From NCBI RefSeq assembly GCF_009728995.1, contig NZ_VTZW01000008.1:1-64000 (forward strand): 64,000 nt of DNA. Reading direction: 5' to 3'. The notes under the pieces are model-generated. The model made no database searches. It was given only the letters and a program-made list of their open reading frames with translations, and was not told the origin of the DNA. Of the stretch, positions 7,695 through 16,144 are shown piece after piece; the first letter of the stretch is position 1; every line of letters starts with the position of its first letter. Made by a program: the position numbers and the translations under genes. The stretch comes from Streptomonospora sp. PA3. GTDB taxonomy: Bacteria; Actinomycetota; Actinomycetes; Streptosporangiales; Streptosporangiaceae.

Positions 7695-10568
7695 ATGACG
7701 ACAGCCGACGTGACCACGGTGGTCGGGCGCGCGCGCTGGCCCGGCGCGTTCCGGCCCTACCAGCGCGATCTGCTGGAGCGGCTGCAGCGGGGCTGGGCCG
7801 CGGGCTCGCGCCGCGCCTGGGTGGTGCTGCCGCCGGGGGCCGGCAAGACGCTCGTGGGCCTGGAGGCCGCCCGGGCGCTGGGCGCGCGGGTCGTCGTGCT
7901 GACGCCCAACACCGCGATCCAGGGCCAGTGGATCTCCCACTGGCGCGCCTTCGAACGCCCCGACGGCGCCGATGCTGGCGCGTCGCGCGAGCTGGACGAC
8001 GCCGTCAACGTGCTCACCTACCAGTCCCTGGCCGTCTTCGACCCCGAGCAGGAGAACGACGAGCAGGGCGCCGAGCGACCCCTGCTGCAGCGCCTGCACC
8101 CCAACGGAGCGGCGCTGGTCGAGGCGCTGCACGACGCCGGTCCACTGACCGTCGTACTGGACGAATGCCACCACCTGCTGCAGGTCTGGGGCCGCCTGCT
8201 CGCCGAGATCCTCGCCGAACTCCGCGACGCCCGCGTCATCGGCCTGACCGGGACTCCCCCCGCCTCCCTGACGCGCGCCGAGTCGGAGCTGGTGGACGAG
8301 TTGTTCGGCGAGGTGTTGCAGGGCGCCTCGATCCCGGCGCTGGTGCGCGGCGGCTACCTGGCGCCGTTCGACGAGCTGGCCTGGCTGGTGGAGCCCACCG
8401 CCGTCGAACGCGACTACCTCGCCGGCGGCGGACTGCGCTTCACCGAATTCTGCACGGACCTGCTCGCCCCCGGTTTCGCCGAGACCGACTTCCTCGACTG
8501 GGTCCGGCTGCGCTTCCACGAGCGCGGCGCCGCCGGCGCCGCGCCCGGCGACGCTCCCGGCGAGCGCCTGGCCTGGTCGCGGCTGGCCGGACGCGAACCC
8601 GAGCTCACCGACGCCGTGCTGCGGCTGCACCACGCGGGGTTGGCTCCGCTGCCGCCCGAGGCCCGCATGCTGGAGCGGCACCGCCGCCCGCCGCGTGTTG
8701 AGGACTGGATGGCGCTGCTGGAGGACTACGTCCGCAACTGCCTGCTGCCCGCCGAGGAGCAGGGCCGCAACGGCGAGGCCGTCGAGCGCATCCGCGCCGC
8801 GCTGCCCGCGGTGGGCTACCGGCTCACCCGCCGCGGGCTGCGCGCCGGGCGCTCCCCCGTGGACCGGGTCCTGGCGCGCAGCGCGGCCAAGGCGCGGGCG
8901 GCCGTGGAGATCACCGCCGAGGAGTCGGCATCACTGGGCGAACGGGTGCGCACGCTGGTGCTGTGCGACCACGAGCGCGCGGGCGCGCGCCCCTCGGCCC
9001 GGTTGCGCGGCGTCCTCGCCGACGAGGCCGGGTCGGCGTGGGAGTGCCTGGAGCTGCTGTGCGGCGACGACCGCACCCGCGGGCTGCGCCCGATGCTGGT
9101 CACCGGGCGCACGGTCGCGGCGGCGCCCGAGACCGCCGCCGACTTCGCGGCCTGGGTGGCCCAGCGGCTGCCCGGCGCGGACCCCGTGGCCGAGGGCGGA
9201 TCCGAGGGGCCGGTGCGCATCGAGGGGCGGTGGAGCCCGCGCGTCCGGGTACGGCTGGTCACCGAGTACTTCGAGGAAGGCCGCTGCCGGGTCCTGGTGG
9301 GCACCCGGGGCATGCTCGGCGAGGGATGGGACGCCCGCCGGGTGAACACCGTCGTGGACCTGACCACCGCCACCACCCCGACGGCCGTCGTGCAGGGCCG
9401 CGGGCGGGCCCTGCGCACCGACCCCGACTGGCCGGAGAAGACGGCGCACACCTGGACGGTGGTGTGCGTGAGCGCCGACCACCCCAAGGGCGACGCCGAC
9501 TGGGACCGGTTCGTCCGCAAGCACGACGGCTATCTGGGCGTGGACGCCGACGGGGAGGTCACCAGCGGGGTGACCCACGTCGACCCGGACTTCTCCCCCT
9601 ACGGCCCGCCGCCCGCCGAACGCTTCGACGCCCTCAACGCCCGCATGCTCGCCCGCGCCCAGGACCGGGCGGCGGCCCGGGAGCGCTGGCGCATCGGCGC
9701 CCCCTTCTCCGACGAGCTGCTGCCCACGCTGCGGGTGACCGGAGCCGCATCCCGGGCGGCGCGGCCGGCGGCACCCGGCCCTGCCGCCGACTCGGCTCCG
9801 GCGCCCGTACCGCCGCTCGCCGTGCCCGCGCCGAGGGGCATCGCGGCATCTTCGCCGGGGCGTGCGCCGCGCGCGGGCTCCGTCGCCGCGGCGGCCGCGG
9901 TCGCGCTGGCGGTGTGGGCGCTGCTGACGGCGGCGACTCCCGCTGCGCTACCGGTCTCCGCGGCGGCCGCTGCGGTCGCGGCGGTCGCCGCCGAACGCTG
10001 GAGCGCCCGCCTGCTGCGGGTCCGGGCGGCGGCGCGGCTGGTCGCCGACGCGGCGCTCGCGCCCGACACCGCCCGCTTCGCCTGGGCCGTGGCCGACGCG
10101 CTCGCCGACGCCGGCCGCTCCCCGGTCGGCGCCTCGGGGGTGCGGCTGCACGTCGACTCCACGGGCGCCTACCGGCTGACGCTGGTCGGCGGCGGCGCCG
10201 AGGCGGCCGAACTCTTCCGCGACTCCCTGGACGACGTGCTCTCGCCGCTGGTGGGCACGCCCCGCTACGTCGTCCCCCGCTACCGGTTCGAGCCGCCCGC
10301 GGGCACCGGCGGCCGGCGCGCGGCCGCCGCGCAGTGGCTGGGCGGCTCCTGCCCGTCGAACCCGGTCGTCTACCACGCCGTGCCGGCGCCGCTGGCCCGC
10401 AACCGGGCCGGCGCCCAGGCCTTCGCCCGCGCGTGGAACCGCTGGGTCTCCGCCGGGGACGCGCTGTACACGGCCGACGCCGGCTCCCCCGGCGCCGACG
10501 TCCTGCGCGTCCACTACGGCACCGACCCCTGCGGGCTGGCCACCGCGGCTCGCCTCACCTGGCGCTGA
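7695..10568 (+). CDS. SF2 helicase with C-terminal hydrophobic segment and unknown domain
   Basis: Encodes 957 residues. ATG 7695 is preceded by AGGAG at 7677. Helicase motifs are complete: RPYQ (20-23), Walker A PPGAGKT (about 46-52), DECH box (156-159), GLTGTPP (about 183), and in the second RecA lobe GTRGMLGEGWDARRVN (about 536) and QGRGRALR (about 566). The helicase core ends near residue 690. A Pro/Ala linker then leads to one or two hydrophobic stretches (about 730-775), followed by a domain of about 180 residues that I do not recognise. The N-terminus resembles restriction-type and DEAD/DEAH ATP-driven nucleic-acid translocases. A membrane-tethered helicase would be unusual; a defence role is speculation. 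Confidence 0.8.
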   Translation: MTTADVTTVVGRARWPGAFRPYQRDLLERLQRGWAAGSRRAWVVLPPGAGKTLVGLEAARALGARVVVLTPNTAIQGQWISHWRAFERPDGADAGASRELDDAVNVLTYQSLAVFDPEQENDEQGAERPLLQRLHPNGAALVEALHDAGPLTVVLDECHHLLQVWGRLLAEILAELRDARVIGLTGTPPASLTRAESELVDELFGEVLQGASIPALVRGGYLAPFDELAWLVEPTAVERDYLAGGGLRFTEFCTDLLAPGFAETDFLDWVRLRFHERGAAGAAPGDAPGERLAWSRLAGREPELTDAVLRLHHAGLAPLPPEARMLERHRRPPRVEDWMALLEDYVRNCLLPAEEQGRNGEAVERIRAALPAVGYRLTRRGLRAGRSPVDRVLARSAAKARAAVEITAEESASLGERVRTLVLCDHERAGARPSARLRGVLADEAGSAWECLELLCGDDRTRGLRPMLVTGRTVAAAPETAADFAAWVAQRLPGADPVAEGGSEGPVRIEGRWSPRVRVRLVTEYFEEGRCRVLVGTRGMLGEGWDARRVNTVVDLTTATTPTAVVQGRGRALRTDPDWPEKTAHTWTVVCVSADHPKGDADWDRFVRKHDGYLGVDADGEVTSGVTHVDPDFSPYGPPPAERFDALNARMLARAQDRAAARERWRIGAPFSDELLPTLRVTGAASRAARPAAPGPAADSAPAPVPPLAVPAPRGIAASSPGRAPRAGSVAAAAAVALAVWALLTAATPAALPVSAAAAAVAAVAAERWSARLLRVRAAARLVADAALAPDTARFAWAVADALADAGRSPVGASGVRLHVDSTGAYRLTLVGGGAEAAELFRDSLDDVLSPLVGTPRYVVPRYRFEPPAGTGGRRAAAAQWLGGSCPSNPVVYHAVPAPLARNRAGAQAFARAWNRWVSAGDALYTADAGSPGADVLRVHYGTDPCGLATAARLTWR

Positions 10569-10756
10569 CGGCCGCGGCCGAGGCCGAGAGGCGTAGGGGG
10601 ACCCGGCCGGGCGCGCGGTGAGGCTGTCGCCCGGCGCGGCACCGGCGACGCGCGGCCCCGGCCGGTCGGCGGCGGCCGGCGGGCCGCCCGGCAGCTCGGC
10701 GGGGGTTCAGCAACCGGTGACCGCCCGGCCCGCACCCCGAGCCGGAACGGCCGCCC

Positions 10757-11557
10757 CTACTCCCCCTGCACCGCTGGGGCGCCCAGTTGAGTGGAGACTC
10801 GGGCGGCGACCTCGGCGACCTGGGGGCCGAGTTCGCGGACCCGGACCGGCGGCATTTGGCTGACCAGGGCCGAGACGCTGAGCGCGGCGATCGGGTCGCG
10901 GTTGTGGTCGAAGACCGGCGCCGCCACACAGCGCACCTCGGGCTCGTTCTCCCGATCGTCGATGGCGTAGCCGCGCCCGCGCACCCGCCGCAGTTCCTCG
11001 TGGAAGAGCGCGGCGTCGGTGATGGTGTGCTCGGTCGCCGCCGCGAGCCCGTCGGCGAGGACGTCGGCCACCAGGTCGGCCGGGGAGAACGCGAGGATCG
11101 CCTTGCCCACGGCGGTGCGGTAGGCGGGCATCCGGGCGCCGATGCGCGAGGCCATGCGCACGGTCGTGGTGTTCTCGACCTTGTCTGCGTAGACGACGTC
11201 GTGCCCGTCGAGCAGGACGAGATGGCAGGTGTGGCCGGTGCGGCGCATCAGCCCGCGCAGGTGGTCGGAGGCCACCGAGCGCAGGTCGAGCTGGTCCAGG
11301 TAGGCCTGCCACAGTCCGAGCGCGGCCGGGCCCAGGCGGAACCGGCCGCTCGCGCTGTCGCGGTCGAGCAGCCCCGACTCCATCAGCGGGGTCGCCAGGC
11401 GCAGCACCGAGCTCTTGTTGATGCCGACCGCGTCGGCGAGCTGGGTCAGGGTGGCGCCGCCGGTGTCGGCGGGCCGGCTGCGCACGAACTCCACGATGGC
11501 CAGCGCCCGGCGCAGCGACACGGCGGCGTTGCGCCGCGGCGCGGTGTCGGCGTTCAT
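10757..11557 (-). CDS. IclR-family transcriptional regulator
   Basis: Encodes 266 residues. The N-terminal winged helix (about residues 12-75) includes TLTQLADAVGINKSSVLRLA as the recognition region, and the C-terminal effector domain shows YRTAVGKAILA and the segment around EPEVRCVAAPVFDH, both typical of IclR. The ATG overlaps the permease stop by four bases (ATGA), so the regulator is the last gene of the ABC importer operon and probably senses its substrate. The 188 bp between its stop and the convergent helicase stop holds no gene. Confidence 0.9.
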   Translation of the reverse strand: MNADTAPRRNAAVSLRRALAIVEFVRSRPADTGGATLTQLADAVGINKSSVLRLATPLMESGLLDRDSASGRFRLGPAALGLWQAYLDQLDLRSVASDHLRGLMRRTGHTCHLVLLDGHDVVYADKVENTTTVRMASRIGARMPAYRTAVGKAILAFSPADLVADVLADGLAAATEHTITDAALFHEELRRVRGRGYAIDDRENEPEVRCVAAPVFDHNRDPIAALSVSALVSQMPPVRVRELGPQVAEVAARVSTQLGAPAVQGE

Positions 11558-12390
11558 CCCTTGACAGCGCCTCCCAGTCCTGAGGCCAGGCGGCGCTGCA
11601 CGAACAGGAAGAAGACCAGGACCGGAAGCGTCATCAGCACCGAGCCGGCCATGATGGCCCCCCAGTCGTTCTCGTCGGGGCGGAAGAACGACAGCAGGGC
11701 CACGGGCAGGGTCTGGTTCTCCTGGGCGGAGATGATGAAGGTGGTGGCGAACAGGAAGTCGTTCCAGGTCATGATGAACGCGAAGATACTGGTGGCCACC
11801 ACGCCCGGCGCCGTCAGCGGGAACAGCACCCGCCACACGAACGTGAAGCTGCCTGCGCCGTCCAGCCAGGACGCCTCCTCCAGCTCGCGGGGGACGGCGG
11901 CGACGAAGCCGCGCAGCATCCAGATCGCCAGCGGGGTGGCGAAGGCCGTGTGCACGAGCACCAGGGAACCCAGGTGGTTCAGGCCCAGCTGCGGGACGCT
12001 CTGGCCGATCCCGCGCATGAGGAAGAACAGCGGAATGGTCAGCGCCTCCACCGGCACCATCTGCGCGATGAGCACCATGACCAGCAGCGTAGCGCGGGAG
12101 CGGAAGCGGTAGCGGGTCAGGGCCACCGCCGCCAGGAACGCGCACAGCGTCGAGCAGACGACCACCGCCGCGGCCACCCCCACGCTGTTGAGCAGGTAGC
12201 GGCCGAAGTCCTCCACCACCAGCACCCGGCGGAAGGAGTCCAGAGTGGGGCTGAGGGTGTAGGGCGCGGGGTCGCCCGCCTCCAGAGCGGTGCGCGGCTT
12301 GAGCGCCGAGAGCACCATCCAGTACAGCGGGAAGGCCACCACCAGGGTGATCAGCAGTCCCGCGGAGTCGGTCCGCAGTCGGCGGAGCAT
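11554..12390 (-). CDS. Carbohydrate ABC transporter permease, MalG type
   Basis: Encodes 278 residues with about six membrane helices. The EAA loop that contacts the ATPase is visible (ELEEASWLDGAGSFTFVWRV). This is the second permease of a CUT1-type importer; its ATG shares one base with the stop of the first permease (TGATG). No ATPase gene is present in the operon, so the pair probably uses a shared MsiK-like ATPase encoded elsewhere, as is common in actinomycetes. Confidence 0.9.
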   Translation of the reverse strand: MLRRLRTDSAGLLITLVVAFPLYWMVLSALKPRTALEAGDPAPYTLSPTLDSFRRVLVVEDFGRYLLNSVGVAAAVVVCSTLCAFLAAVALTRYRFRSRATLLVMVLIAQMVPVEALTIPLFFLMRGIGQSVPQLGLNHLGSLVLVHTAFATPLAIWMLRGFVAAVPRELEEASWLDGAGSFTFVWRVLFPLTAPGVVATSIFAFIMTWNDFLFATTFIISAQENQTLPVALLSFFRPDENDWGAIMAGSVLMTLPVLVFFLFVQRRLASGLGGAVKG

Positions 12391-13340
12391 CACAGCACCT
12401 CCCCCCGCCGGCGCAGGGCGCGCAGGTAGGCGAGCGAGATCGCGAGCAGCAGGAGCGTGGTGACCACGCCGATGGCCGAGCCCAGTCCGTACTGGCCCGA
12501 GGCGAACGCCTGCTGGTAGGCGTAGACGTTGAGCACGAGGTTCTGCCCGGCGATGCCTCCGCCGCCGGTCATGATGTAGATCTGCGTGAAGATTTTGAAG
12601 TCCCAGATGATCGACTGGATGGTCACGATCGCCATTGCCGGGCGCAGCATCGGCAGCATGACGCTGGTCGCGATCCGGCCGGTCGAGGCGCCGTCGAGGC
12701 GGGCGGCCTCGATCACCTCGGAGGGGATCGCGCGGATCCCGGCGTAGAGGGTGACCATGACGAACGGGAAGGAGCACCAGACCACCTGGCTGAGGACCAG
12801 CCCGAAGGCCGACCACTTGGTGTAGGTCCAGGAGTGCCCCTCGAAACCCGTCAGCCCCATCGCGGCGAGCGCCTGGTTGACCGGGCCCAGGGAGGGGTCG
12901 AACAGGAACAGCCACACCGCGCTGCCGGTGACCGCGGGAGTGGCCCACGCGCCCAGGGCCGCGAGGAAGAGCAGCGTGCGCACCCAGGCCGACAGGCGGG
13001 TGGCCAGCACCGCCAGGCTCCCGCCGACGGCGAGCGTGCCCGCCACGCAGGCGCCGGCGAAGACGACCGTGTTGGCCAGCACCTCCCAGAACTGCGGGTC
13101 GCCCAGCAGGGCGCGGTAGTTGCCCCAGCCGATGAAGCGCAGCGGTTCGGCGCCGGTGACCTGCGGCTGGCGGTAGTCGTAGAAGGAGACCAGGACGAGC
13201 TGGTACAGCGGGTAGACCAGCAGGGCCCCCAGCACCGCCAGGGCGGGGGCCAGGTACATCCAGGGTTCCAGGCGGCCGCTCCTGCGTACCCGGGCGAGCA
13301 TCCGCCCGGGTACGCGCAGCGGCGGTGCGGGGGTTGCCAT
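12390..13340 (-). CDS. Carbohydrate ABC transporter permease, MalF type
   Basis: Encodes 316 residues with about six membrane helices and the EAA loop (SEVIEAARLDGASTGRIATS). The N-terminus is basic and cytoplasmic. It lies 9 bp downstream of the binding-protein stop and is coupled to the MalG-type permease. Together they would form the membrane channel of a sugar or sugar-derivative importer. Confidence 0.9.
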   Translation of the reverse strand: MATPAPPLRVPGRMLARVRRSGRLEPWMYLAPALAVLGALLVYPLYQLVLVSFYDYRQPQVTGAEPLRFIGWGNYRALLGDPQFWEVLANTVVFAGACVAGTLAVGGSLAVLATRLSAWVRTLLFLAALGAWATPAVTGSAVWLFLFDPSLGPVNQALAAMGLTGFEGHSWTYTKWSAFGLVLSQVVWCSFPFVMVTLYAGIRAIPSEVIEAARLDGASTGRIATSVMLPMLRPAMAIVTIQSIIWDFKIFTQIYIMTGGGGIAGQNLVLNVYAYQQAFASGQYGLGSAIGVVTTLLLLAISLAYLRALRRRGEVL

Positions 13341-13349
13341 ACCTGCCTG

Positions 13350-14648
13350 TCACTCCCCGCCGAAGGCCTCGTCGAGCGAGGCGGCGGCGTCGCCGGCGGC
13401 CTTGTCCACCGAGGCGTCGCCGGAGGCGACCCGCTGGACCATGGTGGGCAGCACGCCCTCGGCGTCGATGCTCGCCCAGGCGCCGGTGACGGGGACGAAG
13501 CGGGTGCCCGCGTCCAGGGTCTCGATGAAGGGCGCGACGTCCTCGTCCTGGGCGGCGATGTCGCTCTGCACGCCGCTGAGCGTGGGCAGGTTGCCCATGG
13601 CCTCGTACATCCGCTGCTGGTACTTCTTGCCCGCCAGCAGTTTGACGAACTCCACGGACAGGGTGCGGTGGTCGGTGCCGGCGAGCACGCCGAGGTTGTT
13701 GCCGCCCGCGAAGGCCGGAGCGACGGAGTCCGGCTCGGTGCCGGGCAGCGGCACCACCGCGGTGTCCTCGGCCACCTTGCTCTCCTGGACCGCGTTCATG
13801 TTGAAGTTGCCGCCGATGGTCATGGCCGCTTCGCCGGCGATGAAGTTCTGCACGCTCTCGTTGCCGGTCATCTGGGCGCAGGTCTGGGGCGGGCACACGT
13901 CCGGCGACAGCACCTGGGAGTACAGCTCCAGCCCCGCCTTGGCTTCGGGCGAGTCGATGGCGGCGGTGTAGGAGCCGCCGTCCCGCTCGGCGATCGCGCC
14001 GCCGTGGGCCCACACGAAGGGGAGGAATCCGTAGGTGTAGGCGCCGCCGGCGGAGAGGCCGAGCATGTCGGGCTTCTCCTCGCGCACGGTGCGCCCGGCC
14101 TCGACGACCTCCTGGAGCGTCTGCGGGGTGTCGATGCCCAGCTCGTCGAAGACGTCGCTGCGGTAGAAGAGGGCGCGCACCCCCAGGAACCAGGGCACGC
14201 CGTAGGTGCCGTCGCCGACCTGGGCCGTGGCGGCGACGTCGGCGGAGATACCGCTGTAGGCGTCCCAGTCGGCGAGCTCGTCGCCGATGTCGGCGAATCC
14301 GCCGGCCTCGACGTATCCGGCCAGGTCGGTGTTGCCGTACTCGGCGACGTCGGGAGCCGAGGAGGGGTCGTTGAAGGCGCCCTGGAAGCGCTCGGCGCGG
14401 GAGTCGACGGGGATGTACTGGACCTCGACGTCGACTCCGTCGTGGGCGGCTTCGAACTCCGCGATCGCGTCGTCGACCACCCGCTCCTTGGGCTCCTGGT
14501 CGACCTCGGAGAACAGCCACACGCGCAGGGTGCCCTCCATCCGGTCCGCACCGGGGCCGGAGGTGTCGGTCTGGGCGGGTGCGCAGGCGGCCAGCAGCGC
14601 CGCGAGCGCGACCAGGGCGCCGACGCGTGCGGTGCGGCGGTATCGCAT
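13350..14648 (-). CDS. Extracellular solute-binding lipoprotein of a sugar ABC importer
   Basis: Encodes 432 residues. The signal peptide has a lipobox (ALAALLAACAP), so the mature protein should be lipid-anchored at Cys. The remainder is a family 1 solute-binding protein: GTLRVWLFSEVDQEP near the start, and the central segment AAMTIGGNFNMNAV. ATG 14648 has GAAGGAG six bases upstream. First gene of the operon; a promoter-operator region lies at 14679-14774. The substrate is unknown. Confidence 0.9.
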   Translation of the reverse strand: MRYRRTARVGALVALAALLAACAPAQTDTSGPGADRMEGTLRVWLFSEVDQEPKERVVDDAIAEFEAAHDGVDVEVQYIPVDSRAERFQGAFNDPSSAPDVAEYGNTDLAGYVEAGGFADIGDELADWDAYSGISADVAATAQVGDGTYGVPWFLGVRALFYRSDVFDELGIDTPQTLQEVVEAGRTVREEKPDMLGLSAGGAYTYGFLPFVWAHGGAIAERDGGSYTAAIDSPEAKAGLELYSQVLSPDVCPPQTCAQMTGNESVQNFIAGEAAMTIGGNFNMNAVQESKVAEDTAVVPLPGTEPDSVAPAFAGGNNLGVLAGTDHRTLSVEFVKLLAGKKYQQRMYEAMGNLPTLSGVQSDIAAQDEDVAPFIETLDAGTRFVPVTGAWASIDAEGVLPTMVQRVASGDASVDKAAGDAAASLDEAFGGE

Positions 14649-14678
14649 CAGAACTCCTTCGCCTGGGGGTGGAGGTGC

Positions 14679-14714
14679 TGGTCGGTCTATACCGGACCAG
14701 ACCGCGAGCACCGA
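14679..14714 (-). promoter_or_regulatory. Probable promoter within an imperfect palindrome
   Basis: The minus strand reads TATAGA (14691-14686), a good -10 box, with a weak -35 (TTCGGT) 18 bases upstream. The -10 lies inside the dyad TGGTC-N11-GACCA (14679-14699), so a repressor bound there would block transcription of the ABC operon. The co-encoded IclR protein is the obvious candidate. Confidence 0.5.
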
Positions 14715-14759
14715 ACCTAGGCAGGCGGCGGGCCCGGGCTGAAGAGCCTCCGAGGAAGG

Positions 14760-14774
14760 TTGTGCTCTGCACAA
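14760..14774. promoter_or_regulatory. Perfect 6-3-6 palindrome, candidate operator
   Basis: TTGTGC-TCT-GCACAA lies about 65 bp upstream of the likely -10 of the ABC operon, between it and the divergent lipid kinase gene. A perfect 15-bp dyad here suits a dimeric regulator such as the operon's IclR protein. Confidence 0.45.
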
Positions 14775-15033
14775 CGCGTGGACGCCTATGCGCGACGCAG
14801 CGCAGGGCGCTCGCTCCGGCGCTTCACGGGCACGCGGCCGCGCGGCAGCGCCCGCGCCGGGCCGCGCCGGCCGGCGGCGGGGGCCGTGCGCGGCACCGGT
14901 CGCGTGCCGGAGCAGGGCGGGACGCCGCGGGCACGGCCGCGGTCGGCGGTGCTGCGTGGTTGCGCTCACACCGGGGTTGCCCCCGCGTTTCCGCGGGCAG
15001 CTCGGTACCGCAGATGTCCGGCGATGACGGATA

Positions 15034-16035
15034 ATGCAGGAAGGGACATCACTCCCGATCCCCCTCCTGTTCAGGTCGACCAGGTTCGAGCCGAGCGCGC
15101 ATCAGACCGCGGGCGCGCCGAGTGAACGGAGCGCCATCATTCTCGTCCTCACCAACACCGAGGCCGGCAGCACCGAGGCGAACGTGCTGCACGATGTCGT
15201 CGCGGCGCTGGGCGACGACGCCGAGGCCGCGTTCTGCTCCACGCCCGAGGAGCTGGACAAGGCGCTGGACACCGCCGGCGACCACGAATCGCTGATCGCC
15301 GCCGGGGGCGACGGCAGCCTGCACGCGCTGGCCAACGCGCTGCACCGGCGCGGCGAACTCGGCGAGCGCACGGTGGGGCTGCTGCCCATGGGTACGGGCA
15401 ACGACTTCGCCCGCGGCCTCGGCATGCCCTTGGACCCCTACGCCGCCGCGGCGGCCCTGCGCGCGGCGCGGGCGCGTCCGCTGGATCTGATCGTCGACGA
15501 CACCGGCGAGGTCACCGTCAACGCCGTCCACCTGGGCGTCGGCGCCGAAAGCACGCGCGCGGCCTCCCGCTGGAAGCGGCTGCTGGGACCGGCGAGCTTC
15601 CCGATCGGCGGGGTCATCGCCGGATTCGCGGCGCGCGGCTACCGGTTGCGGGTCGAGGCCGACGGCGAGGTCCTCATCGACACCAACCACAAGGTGCTGA
15701 TGGTCGGGCTGGCCAACGGCCGCTACATCGGGGGCGGCACCGCCCTGCTGGCTCCCGACTCGGTGCTGGACGACGGGCTGATCCACCTCGTGGTCTCGCG
15801 TTCGCGCGGGTTCACCAAGCGCGCCGTGCACGCCGTGCGCCTGCACCGCGGGACCCACCCGCTGGAGGTGGACGTCTACCACCGCCGGGTGCGGCGGATC
15901 TCGGTGACGGGCGAGCGGTGCCCGGCCAGCGCCGACGGCGAGCTGAAGGAGAACGTCACCGGGCGGACCTGGCGGGTGCTGCCCGCCGCCTGGCGGTTCC
16001 TGGTGCCGGCGGAGACCGACGACGCGGCGGCCTGA
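15034..16035 (+). CDS. Diacylglycerol/lipid kinase family protein
   Basis: Encodes 333 residues. The catalytic-domain motif AAGGDGSLHALANAL and the following LLPMGTGNDFARGLG are diagnostic of the DAG kinase/YegS fold, which phosphorylates a lipid hydroxyl with ATP. Later elements (ASADGELKEN and PAAWRFLVP) close the fold. ATG 15034 is the only ATG of the frame, but it lacks a clear ribosome site and gives about 33 extra residues before the conserved core, so translation may begin further in at a non-ATG codon. Confidence 0.85.
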   Translation: MQEGTSLPIPLLFRSTRFEPSAHQTAGAPSERSAIILVLTNTEAGSTEANVLHDVVAALGDDAEAAFCSTPEELDKALDTAGDHESLIAAGGDGSLHALANALHRRGELGERTVGLLPMGTGNDFARGLGMPLDPYAAAAALRAARARPLDLIVDDTGEVTVNAVHLGVGAESTRAASRWKRLLGPASFPIGGVIAGFAARGYRLRVEADGEVLIDTNHKVLMVGLANGRYIGGGTALLAPDSVLDDGLIHLVVSRSRGFTKRAVHAVRLHRGTHPLEVDVYHRRVRRISVTGERCPASADGELKENVTGRTWRVLPAAWRFLVPAETDDAAA

Positions 16036-16061
16036 GCAGCTGAGCGCGCTCGGCCGCCCCG

Positions 16062-16082
16062 GGGGCCGCGCACCGCGGCCCC
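16062..16082. terminator. Hairpin between convergent genes
   Basis: GGGGCCGCG-CAC-CGCGGCCCC is a perfect 9-bp stem, 27 bp after the lipid kinase stop and 63 bp from the stop of the convergent STAND gene. It has no T tract, as is common in GC-rich genomes. Confidence 0.5.
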
Positions 16083-16144
16083 GGTGGGAACGCCTCCCGG
16101 CGGCGGAGCGCACACCCGACGCGGCCGGTGCCGGCGGCGGCACG

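Noticed and set aside
10569-10756. Possible terminator between helicase and IclR genes.
   Set aside because: Many short GC palindromes, none clearly better than background and no T tract.
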